The notes under the pieces are model-generated. The model saw only the letters and a program-made list of their open reading frames with translations, searched no databases and had not been told where the DNA came from. Positions 29,944-38,210 of a DNA stretch of 64,000 bases are shown here, one piece after another; within the stretch, counting starts at the first letter, position 1, and every line of letters begins with the position of its first letter. The position numbers and the translations under genes are program-made. Location of the stretch: NCBI RefSeq assembly GCF_003031675.1, contig NZ_PYWX01000012.1, forward strand, positions 1 through 64,000, given 5' to 3'. Origin of the DNA: Pseudomonas palleroniana. GTDB lineage: Bacteria; Pseudomonadota; Gammaproteobacteria; Pseudomonadales; Pseudomonadaceae.

Positions 29944-31275
29944 TTAGCGCATATGCAGGATGATCGGGCTGCTGCTGGCCGGGTCGGTATGCCCGCGCAG
30001 CTTGTTCACCGCTGATGCCTCAACCGCGCCGCCATGGTTGCCCCAGGTACTGCGCACGTAACTCAGCACTTCGGCGATTTCTGCGTCCGACAACTGCTCA
30101 CGAAACGCCGGCATGCGGTACGCGTCCGGCATGCCGGCGGTCACGACCCGTTGTGAGCCGTTGAGGGTGATGTTGATCGCTGAGGCACTTTCCGTCGCCA
30201 ACGCCGAGGTAGCACCGGCCAGGGGCGGCATCCACTCGGGCTGGCCCTTGCCGTCCGCGCCGTGGCAGGACGCGCAGCGGGTGGCGTAGGTGTGGGCGCC
30301 GGGGCGGGTGTCGACGGCGGCGTTCTGGTATTGCCAGGGCGTGCCGTCACGCTGCGGGTCGCCGGGCAGTGACTTGAGGTAATGGGCGATGGCTGTCAGG
30401 TCCTCGTCGTTCATGAACTGGGTGGAGTTATTGAACGCCTCGGTCATCGAGCCATATACCACGGCATGCCGGTTGCGACCGGTCTTGAGAAACTGCACGA
30501 TCTCAGGCTCGCTCCAGCGGCCCAACCCGGTGTTGGGGTCCTGACGCAGGCTGGGTGCATACCAGCCGTCGAGCAGGGCGCCGGCGAGGAACGGGGTGCC
30601 GGAGTCATCCAGGGCTTTTTCATTGAAGGCCAGGCCGCGCGGTGTGTGGCAACTGCCGCAGTGGCCGGGCCCCTGGACGATATAGGCGCCGCGATTCCAT
30701 TGCGCATCCTGGCCGGGTTTGGCCGCGTACGGGGCGCTGGGCGCAAACAGGCCGTTCCAGAGTGCAATGGGCCAGCGCATATTCAACGGCCAGGGAATAT
30801 CACTGGGGATATTGGGTTGGTTGGAAGGCTGCACGCCCTTCATGAAAAACGCGTACAGCGCACGCATGTCGTCATCGCTGAGCTTGACGTAGGACGGGTA
30901 GGGCATGGCCGGGTAAAGCCGTCGCCCGCCGGGTGCCACGCCGTGGCGCACCGCACGGTCAAAGTCGGCCAGGGTGTAGGCGCCGATACCGGCGCCCTTG
31001 TCAGGCGTGATGTTGGTGGCATGAATCGCCCCCAACGGCGTGGCCATCTCCAGGCCACCGGCGAAGGGTGCCTTGCCCGGCAGGCTGTGGCAGGCCACGC
31101 AGTCACTGACGCGGGCGACATACTCGCCGCGACTGACCAGGCCCGGGTCAAAGGTCTGCTCCTGCTCGAAAGGCGTGGCGGGCTGGCGTGTGACATACCA
31201 GGCCAGCGCGCCGGCCGCGACCAGGGCGGCCAGCACCAGCCAGCCTGCGGTTCTTGCGAATCGTGGGTTGTTCAT
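29944..31275 (-). CDS. Membrane-anchored triheme cytochrome c subunit
   Basis: A 443-residue protein with an N-terminal anchor (residues 10-27) and three CXXCH heme sites: CVACH at 59-63, CGSCH and CASCH. Size and spacing match the cytochrome subunit of gluconate, alcohol and aldehyde dehydrogenases. It follows the molybdopterin subunit gene by 16 bases, so it probably takes electrons from that enzyme to the respiratory chain. Confidence 0.9.
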   Translation of the reverse strand: MNNPRFARTAGWLVLAALVAAGALAWYVTRQPATPFEQEQTFDPGLVSRGEYVARVSDCVACHSLPGKAPFAGGLEMATPLGAIHATNITPDKGAGIGAYTLADFDRAVRHGVAPGGRRLYPAMPYPSYVKLSDDDMRALYAFFMKGVQPSNQPNIPSDIPWPLNMRWPIALWNGLFAPSAPYAAKPGQDAQWNRGAYIVQGPGHCGSCHTPRGLAFNEKALDDSGTPFLAGALLDGWYAPSLRQDPNTGLGRWSEPEIVQFLKTGRNRHAVVYGSMTEAFNNSTQFMNDEDLTAIAHYLKSLPGDPQRDGTPWQYQNAAVDTRPGAHTYATRCASCHGADGKGQPEWMPPLAGATSALATESASAINITLNGSQRVVTAGMPDAYRMPAFREQLSDAEIAEVLSYVRSTWGNHGGAVEASAVNKLRGHTDPASSSPIILHMR

Positions 31276-31291
31276 GGGCGGTTCCTGTCGG

Positions 31292-33529
31292 TTAGGCGAA
31301 CGTATATCGGCTCAATGGCAGGCTGCGGATGCGCTGGCCGGTCAGATGTGCCACCGCATTGGCCACGGCGGGCGCCACTGCAGGCAGCGGCGGCTCACCG
31401 ATACCGCCCATTTTTTCGCCACTCTCGACGATCTTCACGTGCACCTGCGCCATGCGCGAAGGCGGCAGGATCGGGTACAGGTCGTAATTGCGCGCCCGGG
31501 GTTTGCCGTCTACCCACACCGACTCTTCCACCAAGGTCTGCGACAAGCCCAACGCCACGGCGCCATGCACCTGCGCCTCGACAATCGCCGGGTTGACGAT
31601 GCTGCCCGGGTCGATCGCTTCCCAGATGTGATGCACCTTGACCTGGCCATTTTCAATCGAGACTTCGGCGACCACCGCCGCCTGGGAGCCGAACGGCGAG
31701 GCCATGGCGATGCCGCGGGCGCGTCGGCTGCCGTCTTCTGCGGTGTACGGCCCGCGCTTCCAGCCGCCGGAGAGTTCCGCCGCCGCTTGCAGCAGGGTGG
31801 TCAGCCGCTTGTTGTCGCGCAACAGGTGCAGGCGCAACTCGTAGGGGTCGTGGCCACCTTTGTCGGCCAGTTCATCAAGGAACGCCTCGTAGAAGAAGTC
31901 GTTGAGCGAATTGCCCACCGAACGCCAGTAGCCGAGCATGGGCGCGCCTTTGACGTAGATCTGCGCGATGCGTTTGTTCGGGATCGCGTAGGCTTTGCCC
32001 GACAGCCCTTCAAGGGCCGTGGGATCGATTTTATCGCCCTGTTTGCCGGCAAGGGCTTCGGTCGGGCCTTCGGTGGCGCTGACCGCCTCGAGGGCGACCG
32101 GCAGGCCCTTGTCGTCCAGCGCAGCGCGGAACTTGACCACGGCGACCGGGCGCAGCACGTCACGCAGGAACTCTTCTTCACGGCTCCAGATCAACTTGAC
32201 CGGGCGACCGACTGCCTTGGCCAAGGCAATGGCCTGCGGATACGGGTTGGCCGAGTCATACAGGAAATGACGGCCGAAAAAACCACCGAGCAACGGCGAG
32301 TGCAGGGTGATCTTCGCGGGGTCGAGCCCGGTGCGCTTGGCGATATCGCCGCGGAACATGTCCGGCGCCTGGTTGGGCAGCCAGACCTCCAGCGTGCCGT
32401 CGGGGTTGAAGCGTGCCAGGGCCGACGGTGGCTCCAGTTGGGCGTGGTTCAGGTATTGGTTGTGGTAGGTGGCTTCGACCTTGGTTTTGGCATTTGCGAG
32501 CGTACCGGCCACATCGCCTTCTTTTTCGTCGTCACGGGCCGGCCCCTGTTGGGCGGCAAGGAAGTCACGGTGCTTGTCGCTGGAAAAATCCGCAGGCATG
32601 ACCCGCAGCGGCGAGTCGGCCTGCGCTTCCAGCCAGTCCACCTGGATCGCCTCGACGGCACGCTTGGCATGCCACCAGCGTTCGGCAACCACGGCCACTG
32701 CGCCGGGCAGTTGATGGACCGAGTGCACCCCCTTCATCGCTTCGACCTGCGCCTGGTTGCGCAGGCTGCCGACGGTCATGCCCAGGCGCGGCGCATGTTG
32801 CACGGCGGCGTGGAGCATGTTGTCGACCTTGAGGTCGATGCTGTATTGCGTCTTGCCGGTGGACTTGTCGTAGGCATCCAGGCGCTTGACCGGCTTGCCG
32901 ATCCAGCGGAACTGGCTTGGATCACGCAGGGTGATCGTTGCCGGATCGGGCACCGGCATGTCCAGCGCGCGACCGGCCAGTTCGCCATAACCCACCGAGC
33001 GGCCGGAGGCTGTATGCACGACGCGGCCGGGTTGCGTGGTCAATTGGGCCACGGGCACGCCGAGCTGTTCGGCACCGGCCTGCAGCAGCATGGCGCGGGC
33101 CAGGGCGCCGAGGCGGCGCATGGTCGGGTAGCTCATCCGCACCGACATACTGCCGCCGGTGATGCGCATGCCGTTTTCCATCACCACATAGGCTTCACCG
33201 GGCGGGGCAGCCTCGACGATAAAGGTGGCGGGGTCGGCATCCAGCTCTTCGCCGACAATCTGCGCCATGGCGGTGTGGGTGCCTTGGCCGCCTTCCATGA
33301 ATGGGCTGCGCAGGTGAATGCTGCCGTCCGGGCGGATTTCCAGGAACGCCGGCACCTGGGTGCCCCGTTCTGCGGCGTTGGCTGTGGCTGCCAATGCCCT
33401 GGGCGAACTCAGCGGCAGGCCAAAGCCAATGACCAGCGCGCCCACGGCGGTGCCGGCAAGGAAACGACGGCGGGACAGGTTGACCGGATCGCCCAGGGGC
33501 AAGTCGAGGTTTTTGTCGGAGGTATTCAT
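31292..33529 (-). CDS. Molybdopterin-binding subunit, isoquinoline 1-oxidoreductase type
   Basis: A 745-residue large subunit. The N-terminus carries a twin-arginine signal (SRRRFLAGTAVGALVIGFGLPL), so it is exported folded with its cofactor. The molybdenum-site elements include EGGQGTHTAMAQ and the C-terminal catalytic glutamate in MGGIGEPPLPAVAP. It overlaps the 2Fe-2S subunit gene by one base. The substrate is an aldehyde or N-heterocycle; sequence does not settle which. Confidence 0.88.
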   Translation of the reverse strand: MNTSDKNLDLPLGDPVNLSRRRFLAGTAVGALVIGFGLPLSSPRALAATANAAERGTQVPAFLEIRPDGSIHLRSPFMEGGQGTHTAMAQIVGEELDADPATFIVEAAPPGEAYVVMENGMRITGGSMSVRMSYPTMRRLGALARAMLLQAGAEQLGVPVAQLTTQPGRVVHTASGRSVGYGELAGRALDMPVPDPATITLRDPSQFRWIGKPVKRLDAYDKSTGKTQYSIDLKVDNMLHAAVQHAPRLGMTVGSLRNQAQVEAMKGVHSVHQLPGAVAVVAERWWHAKRAVEAIQVDWLEAQADSPLRVMPADFSSDKHRDFLAAQQGPARDDEKEGDVAGTLANAKTKVEATYHNQYLNHAQLEPPSALARFNPDGTLEVWLPNQAPDMFRGDIAKRTGLDPAKITLHSPLLGGFFGRHFLYDSANPYPQAIALAKAVGRPVKLIWSREEEFLRDVLRPVAVVKFRAALDDKGLPVALEAVSATEGPTEALAGKQGDKIDPTALEGLSGKAYAIPNKRIAQIYVKGAPMLGYWRSVGNSLNDFFYEAFLDELADKGGHDPYELRLHLLRDNKRLTTLLQAAAELSGGWKRGPYTAEDGSRRARGIAMASPFGSQAAVVAEVSIENGQVKVHHIWEAIDPGSIVNPAIVEAQVHGAVALGLSQTLVEESVWVDGKPRARNYDLYPILPPSRMAQVHVKIVESGEKMGGIGEPPLPAVAPAVANAVAHLTGQRIRSLPLSRYTFA

Positions 33530-33981
33530 CAGACGACCTCCTTCGCCAGGTCCTGCATGGCGGTATGGATCGCGTTATAGGTGCCGCAGCGGCATAGGTT
33601 GACCATCGCCGCGTCGATCTGCGCCGGCGTGGGCGCTGGGGTGTGCTTGAGCAGCGCCGTGGCCGCCATTACCTGCCCGGACTGGCAGTAACCACACTGC
33701 GCCACCTGATGTTCGACCCAGGCCGCGACCACGCGTTTGCCTACGTCATCATTTTCAACGGCCTCGATGGTGGTGATCTCCCGTCCCACCACGCCGGCCA
33801 CCGGCGTCACGCAGGAGCGCACCACGTTGCCGTCCACCAGCACCGAACAGGCACCACACTGGGCCAGCCCGCAACCGTATTTAGTGCCGGTCAGCCCCAG
33901 GTCATCGCGGATAACCCACAACAAGGGCGTGTCGGCGTCGGCCTCAACCTGATAGGCCTTTTGGTTTATACGTAATTCCAT
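33529..33981 (-). CDS. 2Fe-2S subunit, isoquinoline 1-oxidoreductase type
   Basis: A 150-residue small subunit of the IorA/CoxS family. The plant-type ferredoxin cysteines are Cys37, Cys42, Cys45 and Cys57 (CGLAQCGAC), and the C-terminal cluster uses CGYC and CRCG. It has no signal peptide, so it presumably rides out with the Tat-exported large subunit. First gene of the three-gene set. Confidence 0.9.
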   Translation of the reverse strand: MELRINQKAYQVEADADTPLLWVIRDDLGLTGTKYGCGLAQCGACSVLVDGNVVRSCVTPVAGVVGREITTIEAVENDDVGKRVVAAWVEHQVAQCGYCQSGQVMAATALLKHTPAPTPAQIDAAMVNLCRCGTYNAIHTAMQDLAKEVV

Positions 33982-34155
33982 GGCTGGGTCACCTGCTGAT
34001 CATCGGTTGGTGGTGCTGATTTCTTATAGGAGTGGTGCGACAACAAGTCGCCCATCGTCGAACTCTAGACCAGCGCGCAAGGGGGATCTATCCGCTAGTC
34101 GGCAAGTTCAGAGGATCAGGCAAGTATTCGAGAGGATTGGGTGAGCGTACGGGTT

Positions 34156-36519
34156 TCAGAAATCGACGGTGGCTGATAGCACGAGGGTGCGCGGCGCGCC
34201 TTGGGAGAAGGCACCGTAGGAAGCCACGCCGGACCAATAATGGCGGTCGAACAGGTTTTGCACCGAGGCACGGAATGTGGTCGGTCGTTCGGCGATGCGC
34301 GTGCTGTATCGCGCGCCGGCATCGATGCGGGTCCAGGGGGCCAGTTGCTGGGTGTTGTCCTGGTTGACGTATTGGCTGGCGGTGTAGAGCGTGCCGCCGG
34401 TCAGCGTCAGCCCTTCTGCCCAGGGCACATCCCATTCGGTCCAGAGGTTGGCCTGCGCCTTGGGTGCACCCACCGGGGTATTGCCCAGGTCGGCGGCAAC
34501 GCCGGTTCGGGTCAATTGCGCATCCAGCAACGTAATACCGCCGAGCAGGCGCACGCCTTGGGCGACTTCGCCCAGCAGGCTCAACTCCAGGCCACGATTG
34601 CGTTGTTCACCCTGTACTGAAAATCTCCCGTTGACCAATTCGCCACTGGGCTTGGAAATCTGGAACAGCGCCAGGGTCGACATGAAGGTGCCGTAGTCGA
34701 GTTTCAAGCCGAGTTCGTGCTGCCTCGAAACGTAAGGCGTAAAGACCTCACCGGCGTTCGAGGCGTTGGCGGGGGCAATGTCACCCTTGCTCAGACCTTC
34801 GACGTAGTTGTAATAGAGCGACACATGCTCCCACGGCTTGACCACCGCGCCGAACAGCGGTGTGGTCTTGCCTGCGTCGTAGGGCGTGGCCACCGTGCCG
34901 CTCGCAGTGTAGTTATGCGACTGGATGTGCTGCTGGCGCAGGCCGACGGTCATTTGCACACGTTGCTCCAGCAGCGACAGGGTATCGGCAATGGCGACGC
35001 CGGACAGTTCGGAAGTGGAGACCTTCAGGGCGTCCGGCTTGGCAATCGATGGCTCAGGGTGGTCGACGGGATGGTAGAGGTTGGACAGGATCGGCGTACC
35101 GGAATTGATCCCGCGCGACAGCTCGTCGCGATAACGGCTGACCTGCACGGTGGTGCTGTGGCTGATCGGGCCGGTATCGAAGTGCAGGCGTGCACCGCCA
35201 TCCACTGTGTAGCGCCGGACCTCGAAACGGTAATAGCCAGGGGTCGATGAGGTGTCGCCGGCGGTATTGATGATTGTGGGTGTCTGATCGGACAGGCGTG
35301 CCACGCCCGATTGGCCGCCACCGGCATGGGTGAATACGGTGAGTGTGTCGCTCAGGTCGTACTCTGCGCTGAACAGGGCGGATTTATCCCGGGTTTTCGA
35401 CCAGCCCCATTCCTGGCTCACGTTGGTACGCCCATTGGCGGCGTCGGGAATTTTTATACCTGGGGCGATCAGGAACGGTCGGGAAGCGGCGTCGAATTGT
35501 TCCTGTTGGGCGATCAGGTCCAGGCTGGTACGCAAGCGGTCACCCTGGTAATCGAGGGACAGGGCACCGATGTCGACTGCACGCGATTGCGCGTCGACGC
35601 GTGTATCGCCTTGTTGCACGCCGCCATTGAAGCGCACACCGAAGCGGCGTTCGTCGCCGAAGCGTCGGCTGATATCGATCCGATTCGCGACGTGCGCATC
35701 TTGTGCGTAGCTGGCGGTGTAACGGGTCAGGTCCTCATCCAGGGAGCGTTTGGGCACCACGTTGATCACCCCGCCGACAGCGCTGTTCGGCGAGATGCCG
35801 TAGAGCAGGGCGCCCGGGCCTTTGACCACTTCGACACGCTCGGCGTAGTCGGTGAAGACCCGATAGTTGGCAGCCACACCGTACACGCCGTCGAACGCCA
35901 GCTCACCGAGGTTGCCTTCCCCGACAGGAAAGCCGCGTATGAAGAACGAATCGACAATCCCGCCCGCCTGGCCGGTGGAGCGCACCGATGAGTCTCGTTC
36001 CAGCACATCGCCTACCGTCACGGCCTGCTGGTCCTGGATCAGCGACGCGGTGTAGGTGCTGAGGCTGAAGGGCGCGTCCATCACATCCGTATTGCCCAGC
36101 ATACCCAGGCGCCCACCGGCGGCGGCCTGGCCGCCCGAGTAGGGCTGCGGCAAACTCTCGGTACGGGGTGTAACGCCGTTGACCGTGGTGGCGGACAGAA
36201 TGACCTGGCGCAGCATCAGGGTATAACTGCCGTCGTCGCGCGGCACCATCTCCAGGCCACTGCCGGCCAGCAAACGCGTGACGGCTTGCTGGGCCGAGTA
36301 AGTCCCGGACAGCCCTGGGCTGGTGCGCCCTTCGGTCAAGGCCGGCAGGAACGACAGGGCAATACCGGCGTCCATGGCGAAACCCGACAGCGTGGGGCCC
36401 AGTGGTCCAGGGGCAATCCGGTAGGTGCGTGGGCTGAGCGAATCCAACGGTGGTGGGGTGGCTGCCAGGGCCGCGCCGGCTAGCGCCAGGCTGAGCAGCG
36501 TGCTGCGAATGACGAGCAT
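34156..36519 (-). CDS. TonB-dependent siderophore receptor with signalling domain
   Basis: A 787-residue outer membrane receptor. A signal peptide is followed by an STN signalling domain (about residues 30-110, LSGTYSAQQAVTRLLAGSGL), then the plug (ERDSSVRSTGQAGGIVDSFF) and a 22-strand barrel ending in aromatic VDF. The STN domain lets it signal to the FecR-like protein encoded just before it. AAGGGG precedes the start. It is strikingly similar to the receptor at 38211, which lacks the STN domain. Confidence 0.92.
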   Translation of the reverse strand: MLVIRSTLLSLALAGAALAATPPPLDSLSPRTYRIAPGPLGPTLSGFAMDAGIALSFLPALTEGRTSPGLSGTYSAQQAVTRLLAGSGLEMVPRDDGSYTLMLRQVILSATTVNGVTPRTESLPQPYSGGQAAAGGRLGMLGNTDVMDAPFSLSTYTASLIQDQQAVTVGDVLERDSSVRSTGQAGGIVDSFFIRGFPVGEGNLGELAFDGVYGVAANYRVFTDYAERVEVVKGPGALLYGISPNSAVGGVINVVPKRSLDEDLTRYTASYAQDAHVANRIDISRRFGDERRFGVRFNGGVQQGDTRVDAQSRAVDIGALSLDYQGDRLRTSLDLIAQQEQFDAASRPFLIAPGIKIPDAANGRTNVSQEWGWSKTRDKSALFSAEYDLSDTLTVFTHAGGGQSGVARLSDQTPTIINTAGDTSSTPGYYRFEVRRYTVDGGARLHFDTGPISHSTTVQVSRYRDELSRGINSGTPILSNLYHPVDHPEPSIAKPDALKVSTSELSGVAIADTLSLLEQRVQMTVGLRQQHIQSHNYTASGTVATPYDAGKTTPLFGAVVKPWEHVSLYYNYVEGLSKGDIAPANASNAGEVFTPYVSRQHELGLKLDYGTFMSTLALFQISKPSGELVNGRFSVQGEQRNRGLELSLLGEVAQGVRLLGGITLLDAQLTRTGVAADLGNTPVGAPKAQANLWTEWDVPWAEGLTLTGGTLYTASQYVNQDNTQQLAPWTRIDAGARYSTRIAERPTTFRASVQNLFDRHYWSGVASYGAFSQGAPRTLVLSATVDF

Positions 36520-36550
36520 GAAGAGGCCCCTTATTTATCGGTGCGCCGGG

Positions 36551-37528
36551 TCAGGCGGGGGCAAGGGTGACCCAATAGCCGCTCAAATGGTCGGCCGCAC
36601 GCACCGGGTAGGTGTGCACCAGCATGTTCAAGGTGCGCTGGGTGTCGCTGATGGGGAAGGCGCCGGAAATGCGCAGGTCGGCAATCGCCGGATCGCAGCG
36701 CACGAAGCCTCGGCGGTAGCGTGCCAGTTCGGCGACAAAATCGGCCAGGCGCATTTTGTCGGCGATCAGCATGCCCTGAGTCCAGGTATCGGCGTTGCGA
36801 TCGGCCAGGCTCGGCGCGTCGAAGGTTTGTGCGGAGAAGGCGGTACGTTGCCCGGCATTGATGACCAGCGGCGCAGTCTGACGGTTCTCGGCCAACGCTA
36901 CCTGCACCGCGCCTTCGAGTACCACCAACTGGGTGCGCGGACCCAGTTCACGCACGGTAAAGCGCGTGCCCAGGGCATGCAGGCGGCCTTGGCGGGTGTT
37001 GACCAGAAACGGCCGGGGGAGGGCGGCTGTGTCCGTTGCGGTCTGCACCAGGATCTCGCCCTCGCGCAAATAGACCAGGCGCTGCTGGTGGTCGAACCGC
37101 ACATCGATGGCCGTGTCGGTATTGAGGGTGATGCGCGAGCCATCGGCCAGGGTCAGTTCGCGGCGTTGGCCCACGGCGGTACGGTAGTCCGCTGTCCACT
37201 GCTGGGATTGGGCCAGCTTCCAGCCGCCCCAGCCCACGGGCATCATTGCCAGTAACAAGGCCAGTTTGCCCAGGGCCGCGCGCCGTTCCGGGTGGCTTGG
37301 CCGATCCAGTGCCGACATCGCCAGGGACGGCGGCAGGCCGCCCAGCGTACTCTGCAGCCATTGTGCCCGCGCCCAGGCGCGGGCACGCTCCGGCGTACTG
37401 ACCTTCCAGCGTTCCCAGTCGGCACGCTCGCTGTCGTTCAGGTCGTTCTCGCTCAGGCGCATCAGCCACTCGGCGGCTTCTTCGAGGGTTTCGGCTGCCA
37501 GCGGTGGCTCTCTACGCACTGTGGGCAT
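36551..37528 (-). CDS. FecR-type anti-sigma factor
   Basis: A 325-residue inner-membrane regulator. It has an N-terminal cytoplasmic DUF4880 segment (WLMRLSENDLNDSERADWERW), a membrane span near residues 87-103, a periplasmic FecR domain (GQRRELTLADGSRITLNTDT) and a C-terminal receptor-interacting domain. It starts directly after the sigma factor stop codon and ends 31 bases before the receptor gene. Confidence 0.92.
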   Translation of the reverse strand: MPTVRREPPLAAETLEEAAEWLMRLSENDLNDSERADWERWKVSTPERARAWARAQWLQSTLGGLPPSLAMSALDRPSHPERRAALGKLALLLAMMPVGWGGWKLAQSQQWTADYRTAVGQRRELTLADGSRITLNTDTAIDVRFDHQQRLVYLREGEILVQTATDTAALPRPFLVNTRQGRLHALGTRFTVRELGPRTQLVVLEGAVQVALAENRQTAPLVINAGQRTAFSAQTFDAPSLADRNADTWTQGMLIADKMRLADFVAELARYRRGFVRCDPAIADLRISGAFPISDTQRTLNMLVHTYPVRAADHLSGYWVTLAPA

Positions 37529-38044
37529 TCATTCGACCCACGTCAGGCATTGCAGGAAGGCTTGTTTCATGTAGCGCTTGACGGTGATCAGCGACACGTC
37601 CAGTTGCACGGCGATGTCGTGGTATTTGAGGCCGTTGATCTGCGACAGCAGGAAAGCACGTTTGACCATGGGCGGCAGCGCGTCGAGCATCGCATCGATT
37701 TCATGCAGGGTCTCCAGCACCAGAAAGTGCGATTCCGGCGAAGGCGCCTCGTGCTGCGGCGCATGGGCGAGCGCATCCAGGTAGGCGCGTTCCAATGCCT
37801 TGCGCTGGTACCAATTGACCAGGATGCCCTTGGCCACGCAGCTCAAGTAAGCCCGTGGCCGCTCGATGACAGTGACTTGGGAGGCGAGGATGCGAGTGAA
37901 GGTGTCCTGGGCCAGATCCGCCGCATCCATGGCATTCCCGAGTTTTCTTTTCAGAGTGGCGTACAACCAGCCGTGGTGCCCGCTGTAAAGCGCCTCGATC
38001 GCGCGCAGGTGGTGGTTGTGATCGTCGGAACAGGTTTCGCTCAT
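37529..38044 (-). CDS. FecI-type ECF sigma factor
   Basis: A 171-residue iron-starvation sigma factor. Region 2 reads DAADLAQDTFTRIL and region 4 is LPPMVKRAFLLSQINGLKYHDIAVQL. MSET at 38044 is taken as start; a frame start three codons earlier is possible. A good Fur-box-like sequence lies 17 bases upstream, so iron limitation should release expression. It heads the sigma/FecR/receptor operon. Confidence 0.92.
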   Translation of the reverse strand: MSETCSDDHNHHLRAIEALYSGHHGWLYATLKRKLGNAMDAADLAQDTFTRILASQVTVIERPRAYLSCVAKGILVNWYQRKALERAYLDALAHAPQHEAPSPESHFLVLETLHEIDAMLDALPPMVKRAFLLSQINGLKYHDIAVQLDVSLITVKRYMKQAFLQCLTWVE

Positions 38045-38060
38045 GGCGCGCATTCGTGCA

Positions 38061-38079
38061 ATTGAGAAGTATTCCCAAT
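38061..38079. promoter_or_regulatory. Fur box before the sigma factor gene
   Basis: ATTGAGAAGTATTCCCAAT is a near-palindrome matching the common Pseudomonas Fur pattern ATTGAGAATnATTCTCAAT at most positions. Confidence 0.65.
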
Positions 38080-38163
38080 GCTAAAGGGCAAAGCCTTGAT
38101 CGCGCAACGCCCATGAGGTCAAAAAATATTCAGGAGGCTGATACTTTTTCGCGAGTCGACTGG

Positions 38164-38184
38164 CAATAGGCGTAATTCCCATTG
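38164..38184. promoter_or_regulatory. Candidate Fur box before the second receptor gene
   Basis: Arms CAATAGG and CCCATTG with an AT-rich centre lie 27 bases before the receptor start. It is weaker than the site at 38061. Confidence 0.45.
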
Positions 38185-38210
38185 CCTCTCGTTGAAAGGA
38201 CCCCGATGTC

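Noticed and set aside
31040..33580. 846-codon plus-strand open frame
   Set aside because: Shadow of the molybdopterin subunit, which has Tat signal and cofactor motifs.
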